In this document: positions 51,765-63,759 of the stretch, piece after piece
Position numbering within the stretch: the first letter of the stretch is position 1
How the letters are laid out: the number at the start of each line of letters is the position of its first letter
NCBI GenBank assembly: GCA_964059195.1
Contig: CAXKWD010000005.1
Span: 152,549,265-152,613,264, forward strand
Direction: 5' to 3'
DNA: 64,000 bases
DNA from: Ectobius pallidus
Lineage: Eukaryota; Arthropoda; Insecta; Blattodea; Ectobiidae
Program-made: the position numbers and the translations under genes
Notes under the pieces: model-generated
What the model saw: the letters and a program-made list of their open reading frames with translations, nothing else
Told to the model about the DNA's origin: nothing
Database searches by the model: none

Positions 51765-54700
51765 CTATAACAAAAGCAAAAATCAGATTATATGAGGATG
51801 CATTCCACTTTAAGGATATATACATATATACTAGGGTGATTATGAACGCAAAATTTGAAGTAAAAGAAAGCAAGAAAACAGGTAAAATATGGACCGAACA
51901 AAGGAAAGAGGAACACAGTCAAAGAATGAAGAGATTTTGGGAAGAGAAAAGGAAGAAGAAACAAGAAGGAAGTGTATAATCATGTAACATTCAAGTTCAA
52001 ACACTGTCTTAATGGCAAAAATGTGTAATAATAATAATAATAATATACTAGGGTGACCAGACACACTCTTTTTTGAGGGCATGCCCTCATTTTTATGTCT
52101 GTCCTCTGCCCATGTATAATTTTTTACTCTTCCAAAATGTCCTAGCTTTCTGTAATAGTTGATAACTTTGTTGCCCAACCTAGGCTCTTTTCCTTATTCA
52201 GCATCATTAATTTATCATTGGTATTTTATCTTGTAAGCCATAGAATGTCTATAGTAATATTACAGCTGATTGTTCCAGTATGAACAAATAGCCTATATTT
52301 GAAGTTCTTGGCATAGTACGCGTTCCTTCTTTCATGAATATTTGCAGTTTTTAGTTCTTAGTAATCTGAATTTTTTCTCTGAACTACATTTGGGAACATT
52401 GAACTTATCGTGTCTGCCTTTGTTCATTTCCAATGTGGTGTTATTGTTTGAGTGTGAGGTTTGTCTTATCAAAGCGCTTAAAAGGAAGTGAAGGATTTCT
52501 ATAAGTACATCTTAAACTCCTGCAATGGGTGTCATCCTCAGGGAAATATCTTAGATTTTTAACATCTGCAATTTGAGAAAATTTAAAATTGTTTAATTTC
52601 TTGTTTACGATATTAACATTATTAATATACTTTGACGTTTCTAAACCCCACATCTGTGTTACATCCATTTCTTCAGGGCTTTCATTAGGCTTCTCATTTT
52701 TCCACCCTAATGTCCTCTTTTCATGTAGGTAGATCTGGTCACCCTAATATACACACACATGCTAAACAATACAGTCAAATCAAGTTGAGTCAAAACAGAC
52801 TTTTTAATCACATATTAGTAACAGCACATTTAAGTTATAGGATAGGAACCTGTTTTCATTTCCAGCAATGCATTTCATATGCAGGTATGGAATGGAGTTG
52901 AGATTATCGTATTGCGGGCTTCATCCACAAATCTCTGCCCTCAGTTAGCTTATTCAATGTAATCTGGACCTAGTTTCCCAGAAATTGGCTGCAGAGCAAA
53001 TAGCTCAGAAAAGCTCATTCAGTTTTAATGTTCCCATGTGGCTGAAATCTTGTGAAGCTATAATACAGTGAGCATAGGCGTAACCAGGCCGACCATATGG
53101 GGGGGTTATAACATACGCGGGGTCTGGGGGGTATAGAATACCCCCCAGGGAGAGGGGGGTCCGGGGGTCCTCCCCCGTAAAATTTTAAAAATTAACATGC
53201 AAAATAACGAGTTTTAAGCTTCCGGGGCTCCTCCCATGGAAAATTTTAAAAATCAAGACGCAAAATAACGAGTTTTAAGCTTTCCACGCTTTATATTTGT
53301 ATTAAGTAATTTATGGGCAGGCTTAAAAAAATTATACAATTTTCCTTTTTTTATCAATGGGGGTGTTCAAACCCCCAAAACCCCCCCCTCGGTACGCCTA
53401 TGACAGTGAGTCCCACGCAAGAGTTGGCCAACAACGTGGGTTCCTGCGGCGCGGCAAGCACAGCTCCAACTCCTGAGCGATCGGGTGAAATATCTACGCT
53501 AATAAAGCTGCGATCGGTGTAATGATTCTGGTAACTTTACCTGAACTGTAAAGTTGTGTTACTGGTGAAATAGTGTTGTTTGAAATAGTGTAACCTATTA
53601 AATCCCACTGATATTTATATAATTTTTTACATAAGAACCAGCATAGGCGTAGCGAGGGGGGGGTTTTGGGGGTTTGAACCCCCCCCATTGATTAAAAAAA
53701 GGAAAATTGTATAATTTTTTTTAAGTCTGCCCATAAATTGCTTAATACAAGTATAAAGCGTGGGAAGCTTAAAACTCGTTATTTTGCGTCTTAATTTTTA
53801 AAATTTTCCGGGGAAGGACCCCCGGAAGCTTAAAACTTGTTATTTTGCATCTTAATTTTTAAAATTTTCCGTGGGAGAACCCCCGGAAGCTTAAAACTCG
53901 TTATTTTGCATCTTAATTTTTAAAATTTTCCGGGGGAGGGCCCCCGGACCCCCTCTCCTTTCATACTCGCCAGACCCCGCGGATGTTATAACCCCCCCCA
54001 TATGGTCAGCCTGGCTACGCCTATGAGAACCAGTATGTCAAGGATTCTCATGATTTCTGGTATGAGATTTGTACATCTGCCATTTTGAACTCACCACATT
54101 GTTACCAGACATGTCCACTGCTGAGAGGCTTTGCAGTAATTGTAGAGTCCTTGGCATATTCCTTTGTAAATGATTTCTTGACATTCCATCAATTCCTAAG
54201 ATTAAAACATTGATATCTGTATCATTAAACTGTGATTTCATATTTCCAGAACGAGCCTCTATGTCAGGCTTAACTTGAATGAATGCATAATAGCCTCGAA
54301 ATACTTCTTTATCTTCATCAGTAAAACATTGCACTAGTACGTAATCATCATTGACAATAGTATCAATGAATGGATTGCAGGTAGGAGAAAATCTGAAAGA
54401 AAAATCATGATTAATAAATAATATTTATTAAAACAATCCAGAGATTAAATCTCCACCAGTCTAAACATATGACAGTATTTGTATTATCGTTTCAGATTTA
54501 GTACTCAGCCATTTTATAAAATATGGGAATTTTTCCCTCAAAGAGAGAAGTTATAAAATTATTGTAATTGGGTGGTCAAAAATAAGTTTAAAACCTCAAA
54601 TTCTCTGAATTTTAAGAACTTAGGTGTATCTGAAGTGGTTTCATGTGTAAAATCTGTCGATTTACTTATTTATTTCATTGAGTTACTTTTTGTTTTTTGC

Positions 54701-57700
54701 CCTTTTTAGCATGATTTTAACACTCTTTAATACTCAGTAGTCAAGAGTAATAAGCTATGTCCATTTTCATTTGAGAAAATAAACATCTTAAGGTACAATT
54801 TGGTGTAAAGTTAACTTCAAAAAATATCTGTGGTTAATTACTATGTAAAATAACAAACAAGGGAATTTTTGTCCCACCCGTAACAGTGATAGTTTTGTTA
54901 AATTTTTATTGATGAGTTAAATAAATGTTCTGACAACCTGGAAACAGTTTATAATTTGTATTTAATCCCTCATACCTTCATTAATAACAACATTAAGACC
55001 CTAACAGTAAGAGCAGAACAGAAAATGAACTTTTGTTTTGCATAATTAAAATCAGTGTCCAAATTATGTCCCACCCGTAACAGATTTTGGGAAACAAATT
55101 TCAAATATTTAAAATAAATTTTAAATAATGTTTTGCATGTAGTGTGGAGGAGAAGGCATTGTAAATTTTACAGAATGTGAAGAACCAATTCTAGTTTATT
55201 ATTTAAGATATGTAATAAACAAAAATAGTTTTTATAATTTGCTAGAATGTCCCACCCGTAATTATGAAATGGCTGTACTAGGTCTTACTAATAAAAATAA
55301 GGTAAAAAAAATAGATAGGTCAAGGTTTTAACTAACTTTTTAAAAAAATAAACTTTCATTTTCATAAAAAAAGTAAAGTAGAAGCAAAATAAATAAATGC
55401 AGTTATAATAAGCAGCCAAATAATTAAATTTCAGATTGAAAATTTAAAAAAAATTCCTAGCTGTGATCCAATTTTTACTTCCTCTACCCGTACCGTTTAT
55501 AGGTAGAGGACTCTGAAATTCGATATCAAATTTTCAACATAAGTACAAATTTTGAAATATTCTCAATGTCTCTCACAGAAACATCTGTGTGCCTTAAACA
55601 GCCTAGATAGAAAATGAAAAATCATACAATAACAAAATGTTATATTTGGATTAGGTACTCTCTGAAGATGCAACACTACTTTCTTTTACTTTTAATGCCA
55701 ATTTACATGAAGTTGTAGTAAAAACTGCTTTATGTTTCTGGTGAAGCCTTGTTTGTGAACAGCAATAAATTACTTTTCAATTGTAATGTGAGCTTAGAAG
55801 TTGCAAATTGTCAAATAAAGTTATATTTATTGTGAAAACACGTATCAACTCTAGTTTCAATGGATGCTCTAGGTGAGAAAGAGCTAAATGCATTTGATCT
55901 CATTGTTGGTTTACTGTGTATAACTTATAATTATTTAGGCCTACATCCTACATGATACTATTTTTGGTAAGTTGTCATTTTGGAGATATGCGGCCTCTCA
56001 TCTTAACAAACAAAATAATAGTTAGGAGTGCAGCTTACACTTTTTGAGTTTCATTCCCTAAATAATGTGGACTTTGCCAGAATGGGCGGTAGCAGCAGTA
56101 CAGTGTCTGGTCATTTGAAGCATATAGTAGAACTGCATCACGATTGATAAATAGTCTAGTGAGTTCTGTTTTGACAAGGGGAGGTTTCCCGTCATTGCAG
56201 ATAAATGGTGCTGCTGGTTCCTTAATGTAGTCTCTAATTAGCGGATCCCATGGATCCAGATCAGGGATTCGACAGCCGTCTGTTTCCACAATATATGATA
56301 TCGGTTTCTTGATAGTGCCTTTAAAAGAAATTTTAGGAAAATTATTACACATGGCATCACCCTAAGGGGGAATGGGTGAAATTTCTAACTTTTACACATT
56401 TTTTACCTACCATATTTACTCGTGAATAAGCTCCACGTTTTATACTGAATTTTCCAAATAATCAAGTGTCAGACCTATGCAGGGTTTATCATAAAGAGTA
56501 GTCAGCAATGTGGTCCATTCCTATGGAGCCAAGAAGTCGACAGGACTCCATTTTACTGTACTGCTTTGCTGAATGAAAGGTCAGCCTAGAAGGATGCAGA
56601 TATGCCAACTCTTTGGCTGCCAAGGAATGCACCACATTGTATGAAATATGACTAAAAATAAAATCAGGTAAACTGATGTAAAAAAGTGCCAGTATGTTTT
56701 TGTTTAATCAGTTATGACTGCAATTATGATATGCAGAATATGTTTTTTTTTTTAAATTGATTTCCAAGTTAAGCTCCAGATTTATTCATTAAGCAGGGCT
56801 TACGGAAGAAGAAAGGTCTACCATCTCGGCCACCTGGGTCATTTTAACGGTCTAGTTGGATAAGCGCATGTAAAACAATAATGTTTTTTGTCATAGCTAC
56901 CTGTATTTTAATTTCCAAGGCCTTATAAGATCACAGTAAAACAATAGGCTATGTTGTCAAGATAACTGATTTTAATTTTTTTAATAAATTCTTTCGAATA
57001 CGTATATTGCCATAAAATAGGCACTAAATTGAGCATTACTCCAAAACAGATCAACCGATTTTATCCATTATGAATAGACGTCTTCCCATGGACATTGTAA
57101 ATGTGTATACCAAGTTTCATAAAAATCCGGTAAAGCGTATTTGAGTTACCGCGTCTTTAAAATATACACTAAATTGGGTTTTACTCCGGTACCGCTCAAC
57201 AGATTAGGTTCAAATTCAATAGGGCACTTCTCATGGACCTCATAAATGGGTATACCAAATTTCATGAAAATCCGTTACAGCGTATTTGAGTGCCTATTAA
57301 AATAGGCACTAAATTGGGCATTACTCTGGTACCGGTGAACCGATTTGGTTCAATATCAATAGGGTTCTTCCCATCGAAATTATGAATGTTTATACCAAGT
57401 TTCATGAAAATCCGAAAAAGCGTACTTGAGTTATGGTGCGTACAGACGCACAGACGGACGGACGGATAGACGGACGGACAGACAGACAGACGGACAGACA
57501 GACAGACGGACAGACATTTTTTCGTCCCCCACACAATCTCATAAAGTACCATACTGGCACTTAATAATTAGGGTGTGGCTGTACATGGCTTAGCTTGTCC
57601 ATGAATAAATATGGACACATATTTTCCTCCTATTTCAAATAACTTTGATTTTCTTTGAGTTAAGCAAATTAGGGGATGGGCTGGAAATTTTTCAGTGTCT

Positions 57701-60700
57701 CCTCTCATACAATTGTGAATATGTGACTTGGACACTTTTTTTTTACAATATCTTATGTGCATCCCCACGATCCAATTTTTTGGTCCAAATTTCTGCAAAC
57801 CATGAAATTATATTGTGTAACATTGATGACTGCTATTGCATACAATTTCACGTTTTCCAATTTTCTATCTGAATATTTGAAAGTAATCCATGTGTCATTT
57901 TCTCCTCACATGACCCGCATGACATATATACATGGCAGCTTCTTTTAAACAGCTGATTCTGTGCACTGCCAGTGATCGATCAGCAATCATTAACCAAGAA
58001 GATTTAATTAAATATTGGCGTCAAGAAGATTAACAGACGCTAAGGCAGACTGAATTTGCAATTCCATCTGTAACCATTACTTCAACCAACATAAATGTAA
58101 AGGTGCTGTAGAAATTATGGAATAGATTTAGCTTATCGACCGTCCTGTTGATTGTAGAAGTGATCTATTTTCGTTCAGGGTGTTCAGGTGAGCAAAACAC
58201 ACACTCTGTGCACAACCAGAAAAAACTGTATAGAATTCCTACTTGATACAATTTTTAAACCAAAAAATTGGATTGTGGGACATCCACTATAATAAAAAAA
58301 AATGTTTGGGTTTAAATTATTTATTAACCTTTTCACTGCTACCATATTATTCACTGTGCAAACAAGTGTTGCTGAATTAATTTTCAAATTATTTTTGTAA
58401 TCATAAATGGACAAACAATTGCAAATAATGAATCATTTTCCTCTGAAACAAGAACATAACATGTATTTCTTGAAGTTCAGAGTGATTTACATAACCCTGG
58501 GGTAGCTCGAATGTCGTCAAAACACAGCTGCTTTAACGTATGTTTAATGGATGGTGCAATACATTGCCCAAAATATTTTGCTACAGAAGGCAGTAGAAGA
58601 CAGGGAACAGGGATTTGATGATGTTAGGAAGTAGACAATAGATGACACTATACACTGACACATTTGGAATCCCTCTCACTGAAAGTATCTTTCGTCTATC
58701 GGCATGCAAAGTGGTGGACCTTATATATGAGACAGTAACATGGCCAGTAGTGTTGCTCGCTGATGGATATATACACCTCTAGCAGTGAAAGGGTTAAATT
58801 GAGACACCTTTGGTACTTATTCCTATTTAAATAATGAATATAATGATAACTTCATACTTCTGATTCCGACAAAAAAAAGTATTGTAGTTTTTCGTTCCTG
58901 CAGCAATGTATTTTCACTAATAAGTATCAAATATTTTCAAAGTTGTAGTACAAGGGTCTTGGTTTTTATTCAGACAGGGCCTAATTTTTGCTTTTAAAAT
59001 CACACTGAGATTTGAACGTTGGGGGTAGCTTGAAAGCCATCACTTTGATCTATGGTGTAGACTGAGAGTACCCCAAGGGCATGGGCATACGGTAAGGGGG
59101 GGTTCAGGGGGTTGAAACCCCTCCCGAAATATCTGCAATATTTTGAAGATTATAAATCATGGAACGAAATAAAATAACAATAAAAAAAAAACTCTGATTC
59201 GGTTGTTACATATTTTACAATTTTGTCCATATCAAAGCATAATTTAAGATTTATCGTAATTTATTTAAGATTCAAATTTCAAAACCTCGTTGTGTTGATA
59301 ATTTTTTAGCTTAATAACAGTGATGTATTACTAGTAAACAAAAATCCCTTTGGAATCTGTCAAACGACAACTCGAATACTCCCGCCGAAATCCATCAACC
59401 TGTTTGTAAAGCCAACAGTAATCACGAGCTCATCACAAAATTATCATGAAGTAATCAGCATTAATCGGGCTTTTCCACCAGTGAATTTACAGATGATTTT
59501 AAAAACGTGCCCTATACACCATACAGTATTATGATAATTTTTCAAAAGAAAGTTTTTATTTATAGACTCTAGCTTAAACGGGAAATGGATAGAAATCTCA
59601 AGAAAATCAGTTTAAATGACTGAGCTGCATATTAATTTATTACAGTGTATTAATTATCACAATACAACTGTTTAGTAATTAAAAAAAAGGTAATAATTCA
59701 CAATGTGCGCAAGGACATGAAGCTGAGACGACTTTACATTGAAACCCTCCCGAACAAAATTTCACTGTACGCCCCTGCCCAAGGGCCATATTGATCATAT
59801 TTGTTTCATCGTGAGGGCCACACACAACAAACTTGTTGAAAATTATTGCAGAATATTTTTATTACTTAGAACTTAGAAACAAACAGTCTGCATACCAATG
59901 GTTTAGTGGGTAGTCACATTCATCAATGTGAAGTAATTAAGTAGTTTAACAAAAGAAAACAAAAGAAAATCTTAAATTTGCAACACCTTCTATGCAACAA
60001 CAACAATTACATTGCACAAAAATTATAACAGTTCAAAATAAACATTTATTAGGCCTATTTTTGTGTTTTGTCCTGAGGCTTAAAACTTCTTTTTAATGAC
60101 ATTATTTGGTATGTCTGGCTGAAATACCTGTGCAGTTGTGACTTTGGACACAGATGACAATTGTTGGTCTGTCAGCCTTGATCTCTGACAAGTTTTGTTG
60201 GACTTTGGTCAGAGGTGACAGTAATTGTTGATCAGTCAGCCTTGATCTTTGACAAGTTTTGTTGTTTTCATGAAGGAAAATAACCTTTCACACTCACAGG
60301 TAGAACCAAAATTTGCCACAATCCCTGTGGTAAACTTTCTGAAGTTTGAAACTTTTCAGGAAGGCATGAAAAGAAACCAGATATCCTCAAAATCCCGTTT
60401 AAAGAAATGAAATGAAGTTTATGTATCCTTTATGCAGGCTGCGGGCATGCTTGAAAAGGCTGCATGTTGCCTGCGGGTCGTGTGTTTGAAATGCCTGGTG
60501 TGGACCCTGTAAGTCTATTATCTGAAGATCTACTTGCACTCATGGTTTTAGTTCATTTTGTGTATTATAAAACACATAATTTATAAAGTGGACATCATTA
60601 TGCTAGCTCTACGAGGGTCGTTCAATAAGTAATGCAACACATTTTTTTTCTTAGAGCAGGTTGGTTTTATTCAGGATTCGAATACAACATATTATTCCCC

Positions 60701-61720
60701 AATCTTTTGGCTATAAAATCCTATTTTTCAACATGATCTCCGTTCAATGCTAAAGCCTTACGCCACCTTAATGGGAGGGCCTGTATGACTGCATGGTACC
60801 ACTCTCATCTATGCGGAATTGCTTGCTCGTTATGAGGCTGGTGGTGAAAATTTCTTGTCAAACATTGACACAGGCGATGAACCAGAAACAAAACGGCAAT
60901 CCATGAAGTGGCACCACACCAACTCTCCTTCGAAGAAAAAGTTCAAAGCCATACCCTCAGCTGGTAAAGTCATGGCTACGGTCTTCTGGCACTCTGACGG
61001 GGTTATTCTGTTCGATGTCCTTCCTCATGGTGAAACGATCAACTCTGAAGAGTACTGTGCTACTCTAAGGAAATTGAAGAAACGACTTCAGTGTGTTCGT
61101 CGCCACAAAAATGCAAACGAACTTCTCATTCTCCATGATAACGCAAGGCCTCACACAAGTCTGAGCACTCGAGAGGAGCTCACAAAACTTCAGTAGATTG
61201 TTCTTCCTCATCCACCCTACAGCCCGGATCTCGCACCTTCTGACTTCCACCTGTTTGGCTCGATGAAGGATTCACTCCATGGGAAGCACTTCGTGGATGA
61301 TGGGGATGTTATTGATGCAGCAAGACGTTGGCTCTGACATAGACCAGTAGAGTGGTACCATGCAGGCATACAGGCCCTCACATTAAGGTGGCGTAAGGCT
61401 GTAGCATTGAACGGAGATTATGTTGAAAAGTAAGGTTTTGTAGCCAAAAGATTGGGGAATAATATGTTGTATTCGAATCCTGAATAAAACCAACCTGCTT
61501 TAAGAAAAAAAATGTGTTGCATTACTTATTGAATGCCCCTCGTATATTTATGTAGGTAACTTGAACCAAATTTGTACTAAATCAGTATCATAGTACCCTT
61601 ACCTTTCAATTGTATATAATAACATGTCAACAGAATGAGAGAAAGTATAACTAATATTATGAAAATTTTTCGAATATGCTGAGTTGAACTTAATCCTGGG
61701 AAGCGTTTTCTCAGTTTCAC
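50514..61720 (-). CDS. DUF229 membrane protein, gene B (four exons, start exon not seen)
   Basis: Exons in coding order: 61720-61603, 56318-56039, 54392-54095, 51764-50514. Phases agree and give 648 residues. Exon 1 has basic residues and one span (IFIILVILSLILLTCYYI), so a type II membrane protein is predicted. Then come GCRIPDLDPWDPLIRDY, LILGIDGMSRNHLQRNMPRT, GPHTIYNIVPLLTG, GFFWDARLTYHQY and FLSDHGYRWGDMRKT: the same metal-site motifs as gene A, all intact. The chain ends PFCYCKS. It lacks the linker exon of gene A, but the splice from 61603 to 56318 stays in frame. Function of the family is unknown; an alkaline-phosphatase-like hydrolase of the secretory pathway is a family-level inference. 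ATTAAA at 50501-50506 is a possible poly(A) signal. Confidence 0.9.
52049..52746. mobile_element. hAT-type MITE (TIR TAGGGTGACCAGA)
   Basis: TAGGGTGACCAGACACACTC at the left and GATCTGGTCACCCTA at the right are inverted; AATATAC is repeated at the flanks, giving 7 of 8 bases if the end is AGGGTG. It is related in its ends to 63345-63759. No coding capacity recognised. Confidence 0.75.
53073..53402. mobile_element. hAT MITE of the CATAGGCGTA family, copy 1
   Basis: CATAGGCGTAACCAGG and GGTACGCCTATG ends; ACAGTGAG flanks both sides (53065-53072, 53403-53410). Inside are a C/G-rich palindrome and two tandem units of about 62 bp with AACGAGTTTTAAGCTT. Confidence 0.93.
53642..54025. mobile_element. 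hAT MITE of the CATAGGCGTA family, copy 2
   Basis: Opposite orientation to copy 1. CATAGGCGTAGCGAGG and GGCTACGCCTATG ends; AGAACCAG flanks both sides (53634-53641, 54026-54033). It holds three of the 62-bp internal units against two in copy 1. Confidence 0.93.
54095..54392 (-). CDS. DUF229 gene B exon with IDGMSRNH
   Basis: Encodes FSPTCNPFIDTIVNDDYVLV and LILGIDGMSRNHLQRNM. Acceptor TCTTTCAG, donor AATGTG/GTGAGT, phase 0 exit. Confidence 0.92.
54393..56038. other. Gene B intron with three CCCACCCGTAA motifs
   Basis: AT-rich; no coding. GTCCCACCCGTAA occurs at 54871, 55067 and 55248, with a weaker form near 55486. No element borders seen. Confidence 0.6.
56039..56318 (-). CDS. DUF229 gene B exon with PDLDPWDP
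   Basis: Encodes TIKKPISYIVETDGCRIPDL and ends SPHYLGNETQK with a split Val codon. Acceptor CTTTTAAAG, donor AAAGT/GTAAGC. Confidence 0.92.
56658..57545 (-). repeat. Dispersed repeat with three 140-bp monomers and CAGACGGA tail
   Basis: Reversed copy of the repeat at 20986-21480. Monomers begin near 57009, 57158 and 57298, each with GGCACTAAATTG..., ACC(A)AGTTTCATGAAAATCC and AGCGTATTTGAGT. A CAGACGGA/CAGACAGA run (57448-57517) ends it. Non-coding. Confidence 0.75.
57550..59071. other. Gene B intron, nothing recognised
   Basis: No coding exon similar to the gene A linker exon is found. Short frames only. Confidence 0.5.
59080..59777. mobile_element. hAT MITE, diverged CATAGGCGTA-like family
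   Basis: CATGGGCATACGGTAAGG and CACTGTACGCCCCTG ends; CCCAAGGG flanks both sides (59072-59079, 59778-59785). A GGTTGAAACCCCTCCCG near the left is inverted near the right as TGAAACCCTCCCGA-type sequence. Confidence 0.85.
60138..60264. repeat. Two-unit tandem repeat of about 67 bp
   Basis: GTCAGCCTTGATCTCTGACA and AGTTTTGTTG occur twice, about 67 bases apart, with a few substitutions. Confidence 0.75.
60612..61542. mobile_element. Palindromic mariner relic with D34D transposase remains
   Basis: Ends CGAGGGTCGTTCAATAAGTA and its inverse, bordered by TA (60610-60611, 61543-61544). The + strand centre encodes FLSNIDTGDEPETKRQSMKW, HDNARPHTS and, after a stop, HPPYSPDLAPSDFHLFGSMK: the three catalytic Asp blocks of mariner. 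Residues after TGDE (usually W and following) are missing, and a TAG breaks the frame before the third block. The left 190 bp is an inverted copy of the right end, and the true 5' half is lost. Dead element. Confidence 0.85.
61603..61720 (-). CDS. DUF229 gene B transmembrane exon
   Basis: Encodes VKLRKRFPGLSSTQHIRKIF and ILVILSLILLTCYYIQLK. Acceptor CATTTCAG, donor GAAAG/GTAAGG. An in-frame stop lies just upstream in the intron, so this cannot be the first exon of the reading frame. Confidence 0.85.
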
Positions 61721-63336
61721 CTGAAATGAAAATAATGATTATGCAAGGAGATGAATGCATTCTTGAAGAGCTGTAACTGTTTCAGGATTGTAGAATAACT
61801 TTCAGTTGAGAGTTTAATGCAGAAAAAAGTGCAGTTCTTGAGTGCATGCGTTAGACTTGACCATTGATACACTTCAGTGGAATCAACTAGTTTGTGGTTC
61901 ATTACGGCATTTGGGAAACTTGTGTAACTGACATAAGCAGGATGGTTTATATGAGGAGTATCATTGCAAACCATATTATGTCTGAAAAACATAAATCTAC
62001 AGGAGAGCAAAAAAATAAATAGACTATTTAAAAAATAAAAGTCACAAAACTTGTTTTTACATATTATATAAAATTGAATCAATAGAATGTTGACAAACGA
62101 AATCCTTTTTTTTATTTTTTATTTTTTCCCCCCAAAATCCAAGCCTTTAGTTTCATCCCACATGTATCTGCGTATGCCAGCGTATACAGCTTTATTTCCT
62201 GGGAAAATGTGATTCAGGGTTTGTTCCATAATAGGCGTACAGTAGTGTTGCGCCAGATTACTAATTGTCATCTTGTTATTCACTTTTCTTCAGAATGCAA
62301 CTGCCTTCCTGACTCTTACGGTTCCGTTTCCTTCATGTCTTTTCCCCTACATTACACTTTCATCCACTCAGAAACACAGCACAAACTAACAGAATCCTTC
62401 CTTTAGTACTGATCAAGTCATCGTTTTAACCAACATAATTAACTTTCATGACAAAAATATCTGTGGACATAGTACAGTTTGCAGCATTCACGAATATGGA
62501 CAAAATAAGGTTTGCAACAACAGCCCCATTTCGCATGTAATTTACACTGAGGCAAAATACGATTTCACATGAACAGAGTTCACAGCAGAATAGAGGTATG
62601 CTAGAATCTATGCAAATTCATGTAAAACTCAATTTTATCCAGGGGTGGACATAATACGGTTTGGAACAATACTCATATACAGACTGGTTCTCCACCGTGC
62701 TCACTGCAAGCATTTGCAATATCATCTCTGGTGTAATATGTGAAATACAGTAATGTAATATTATCGTCAGGTAGTGGGCAGGAAATGTGGAGTTATTACT
62801 GTTAAATATCATTCCGACCAACAAACAACTTTATTATTATTATTATAAACATTATTGTTATTATTATCATTGTTGAATTATGGTACTTTTATATCAAGAG
62901 TGATCGAGTATTGAGCATGTTCGAGTGTCAAGGAGAAATGAGTATGAAGAATGCTGTAGAGTTTTCAAGATCATGATGGCCATGATGGCAGTCCGTTGAT
63001 GCATGTGTAAGCACGAGAGAGATGGGTCATTGCTTTGGTTCTGTGAGGGTATGCATTGTGTGGGGATCAATGTATTCAATCTGAGTTTGTATACAATAAA
63101 TAACTATTATTCTTAACAATCATCATTATTGTTATTTATTATTAGTCACTATGTTGTATCCACTGAGCTCAATGTAATTTAAATTTTTATGTTTGCAGCC
63201 AATATCTACAAAATTTTGAATAAACATTTTATTTTATTTGAACTTCTTATCCTTCAATTAGGATATTCTCTCCTAAAAACATATATGTTTTAATATATAT
63301 ATTAATTTTCATTTCAATATTATGTGGAGTGTGCGC
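61721..63336. other. Upstream region of gene B visible part
   Basis: Should hold gene B's start exon or a promoter if it is close, but no ATG exon that splices in phase to 61720 could be picked out with confidence. TTA-type microsatellite near 62832-62870. Confidence 0.4.
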
Positions 63337-63344
63337 CATTTAGC

Positions 63345-63759
63345 TAGGGTGGCCATTTCTAAAATGTCAGAAAGGAGGACACACTTCTTTGGTAATCTAT
63401 CATAGTATAAAACTTCGGGCATGGACGGCTGGACAGCAGATATTACATGGTATAATCCTGACTAATTTCAGACTTAATAACTACCACTAAATGATTATAC
63501 ACTACAAAAAAGGGATTTTCATCTTTGTTTATATTTTTGTCCTTTCTTTGCCCTCCGCAGGAGGTTTTTGTTGGTCAGGAATTCCTTATACATGGAATTA
63601 CACTCTTCCGAGAACAAATTTTATTAATACGCTTTACCGATCCATCGGAGTCTCGAAAAGGGGGACAAATCAACGTCCGGCATAAAGCCACGCCGGATGG
63701 AGGACTGCTTACCAAAAAGCCTTACAGTCCGGCCAAAATCCGGACGTCTGGCCACCCTA
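63345..63759. mobile_element. hAT MITE (TIR TAGGGTGGCCA), 8-bp TSD
   Basis: TAGGGTGGCCATTTCTAAAA and GTCTGGCCACCCTA ends; CATTTAGC flanks both sides (63337-63344, 63760-63767). Interior phrases are shared, reversed, with 10374-10972. No coding. Confidence 0.92.

Noticed and set aside
53313..53522. Frames with Pro-rich repeats around 53313-53688
   Set aside because: They lie in CATAGGCGTA-family MITEs with C/G runs.
61717..62082. 121-codon frame on the - strand just upstream of the gene B TM exon as its start exon
   Set aside because: It ends in a stop just inside the intron before the acceptor, is in no phase-compatible splice relation that I could find, and has no conserved motif.
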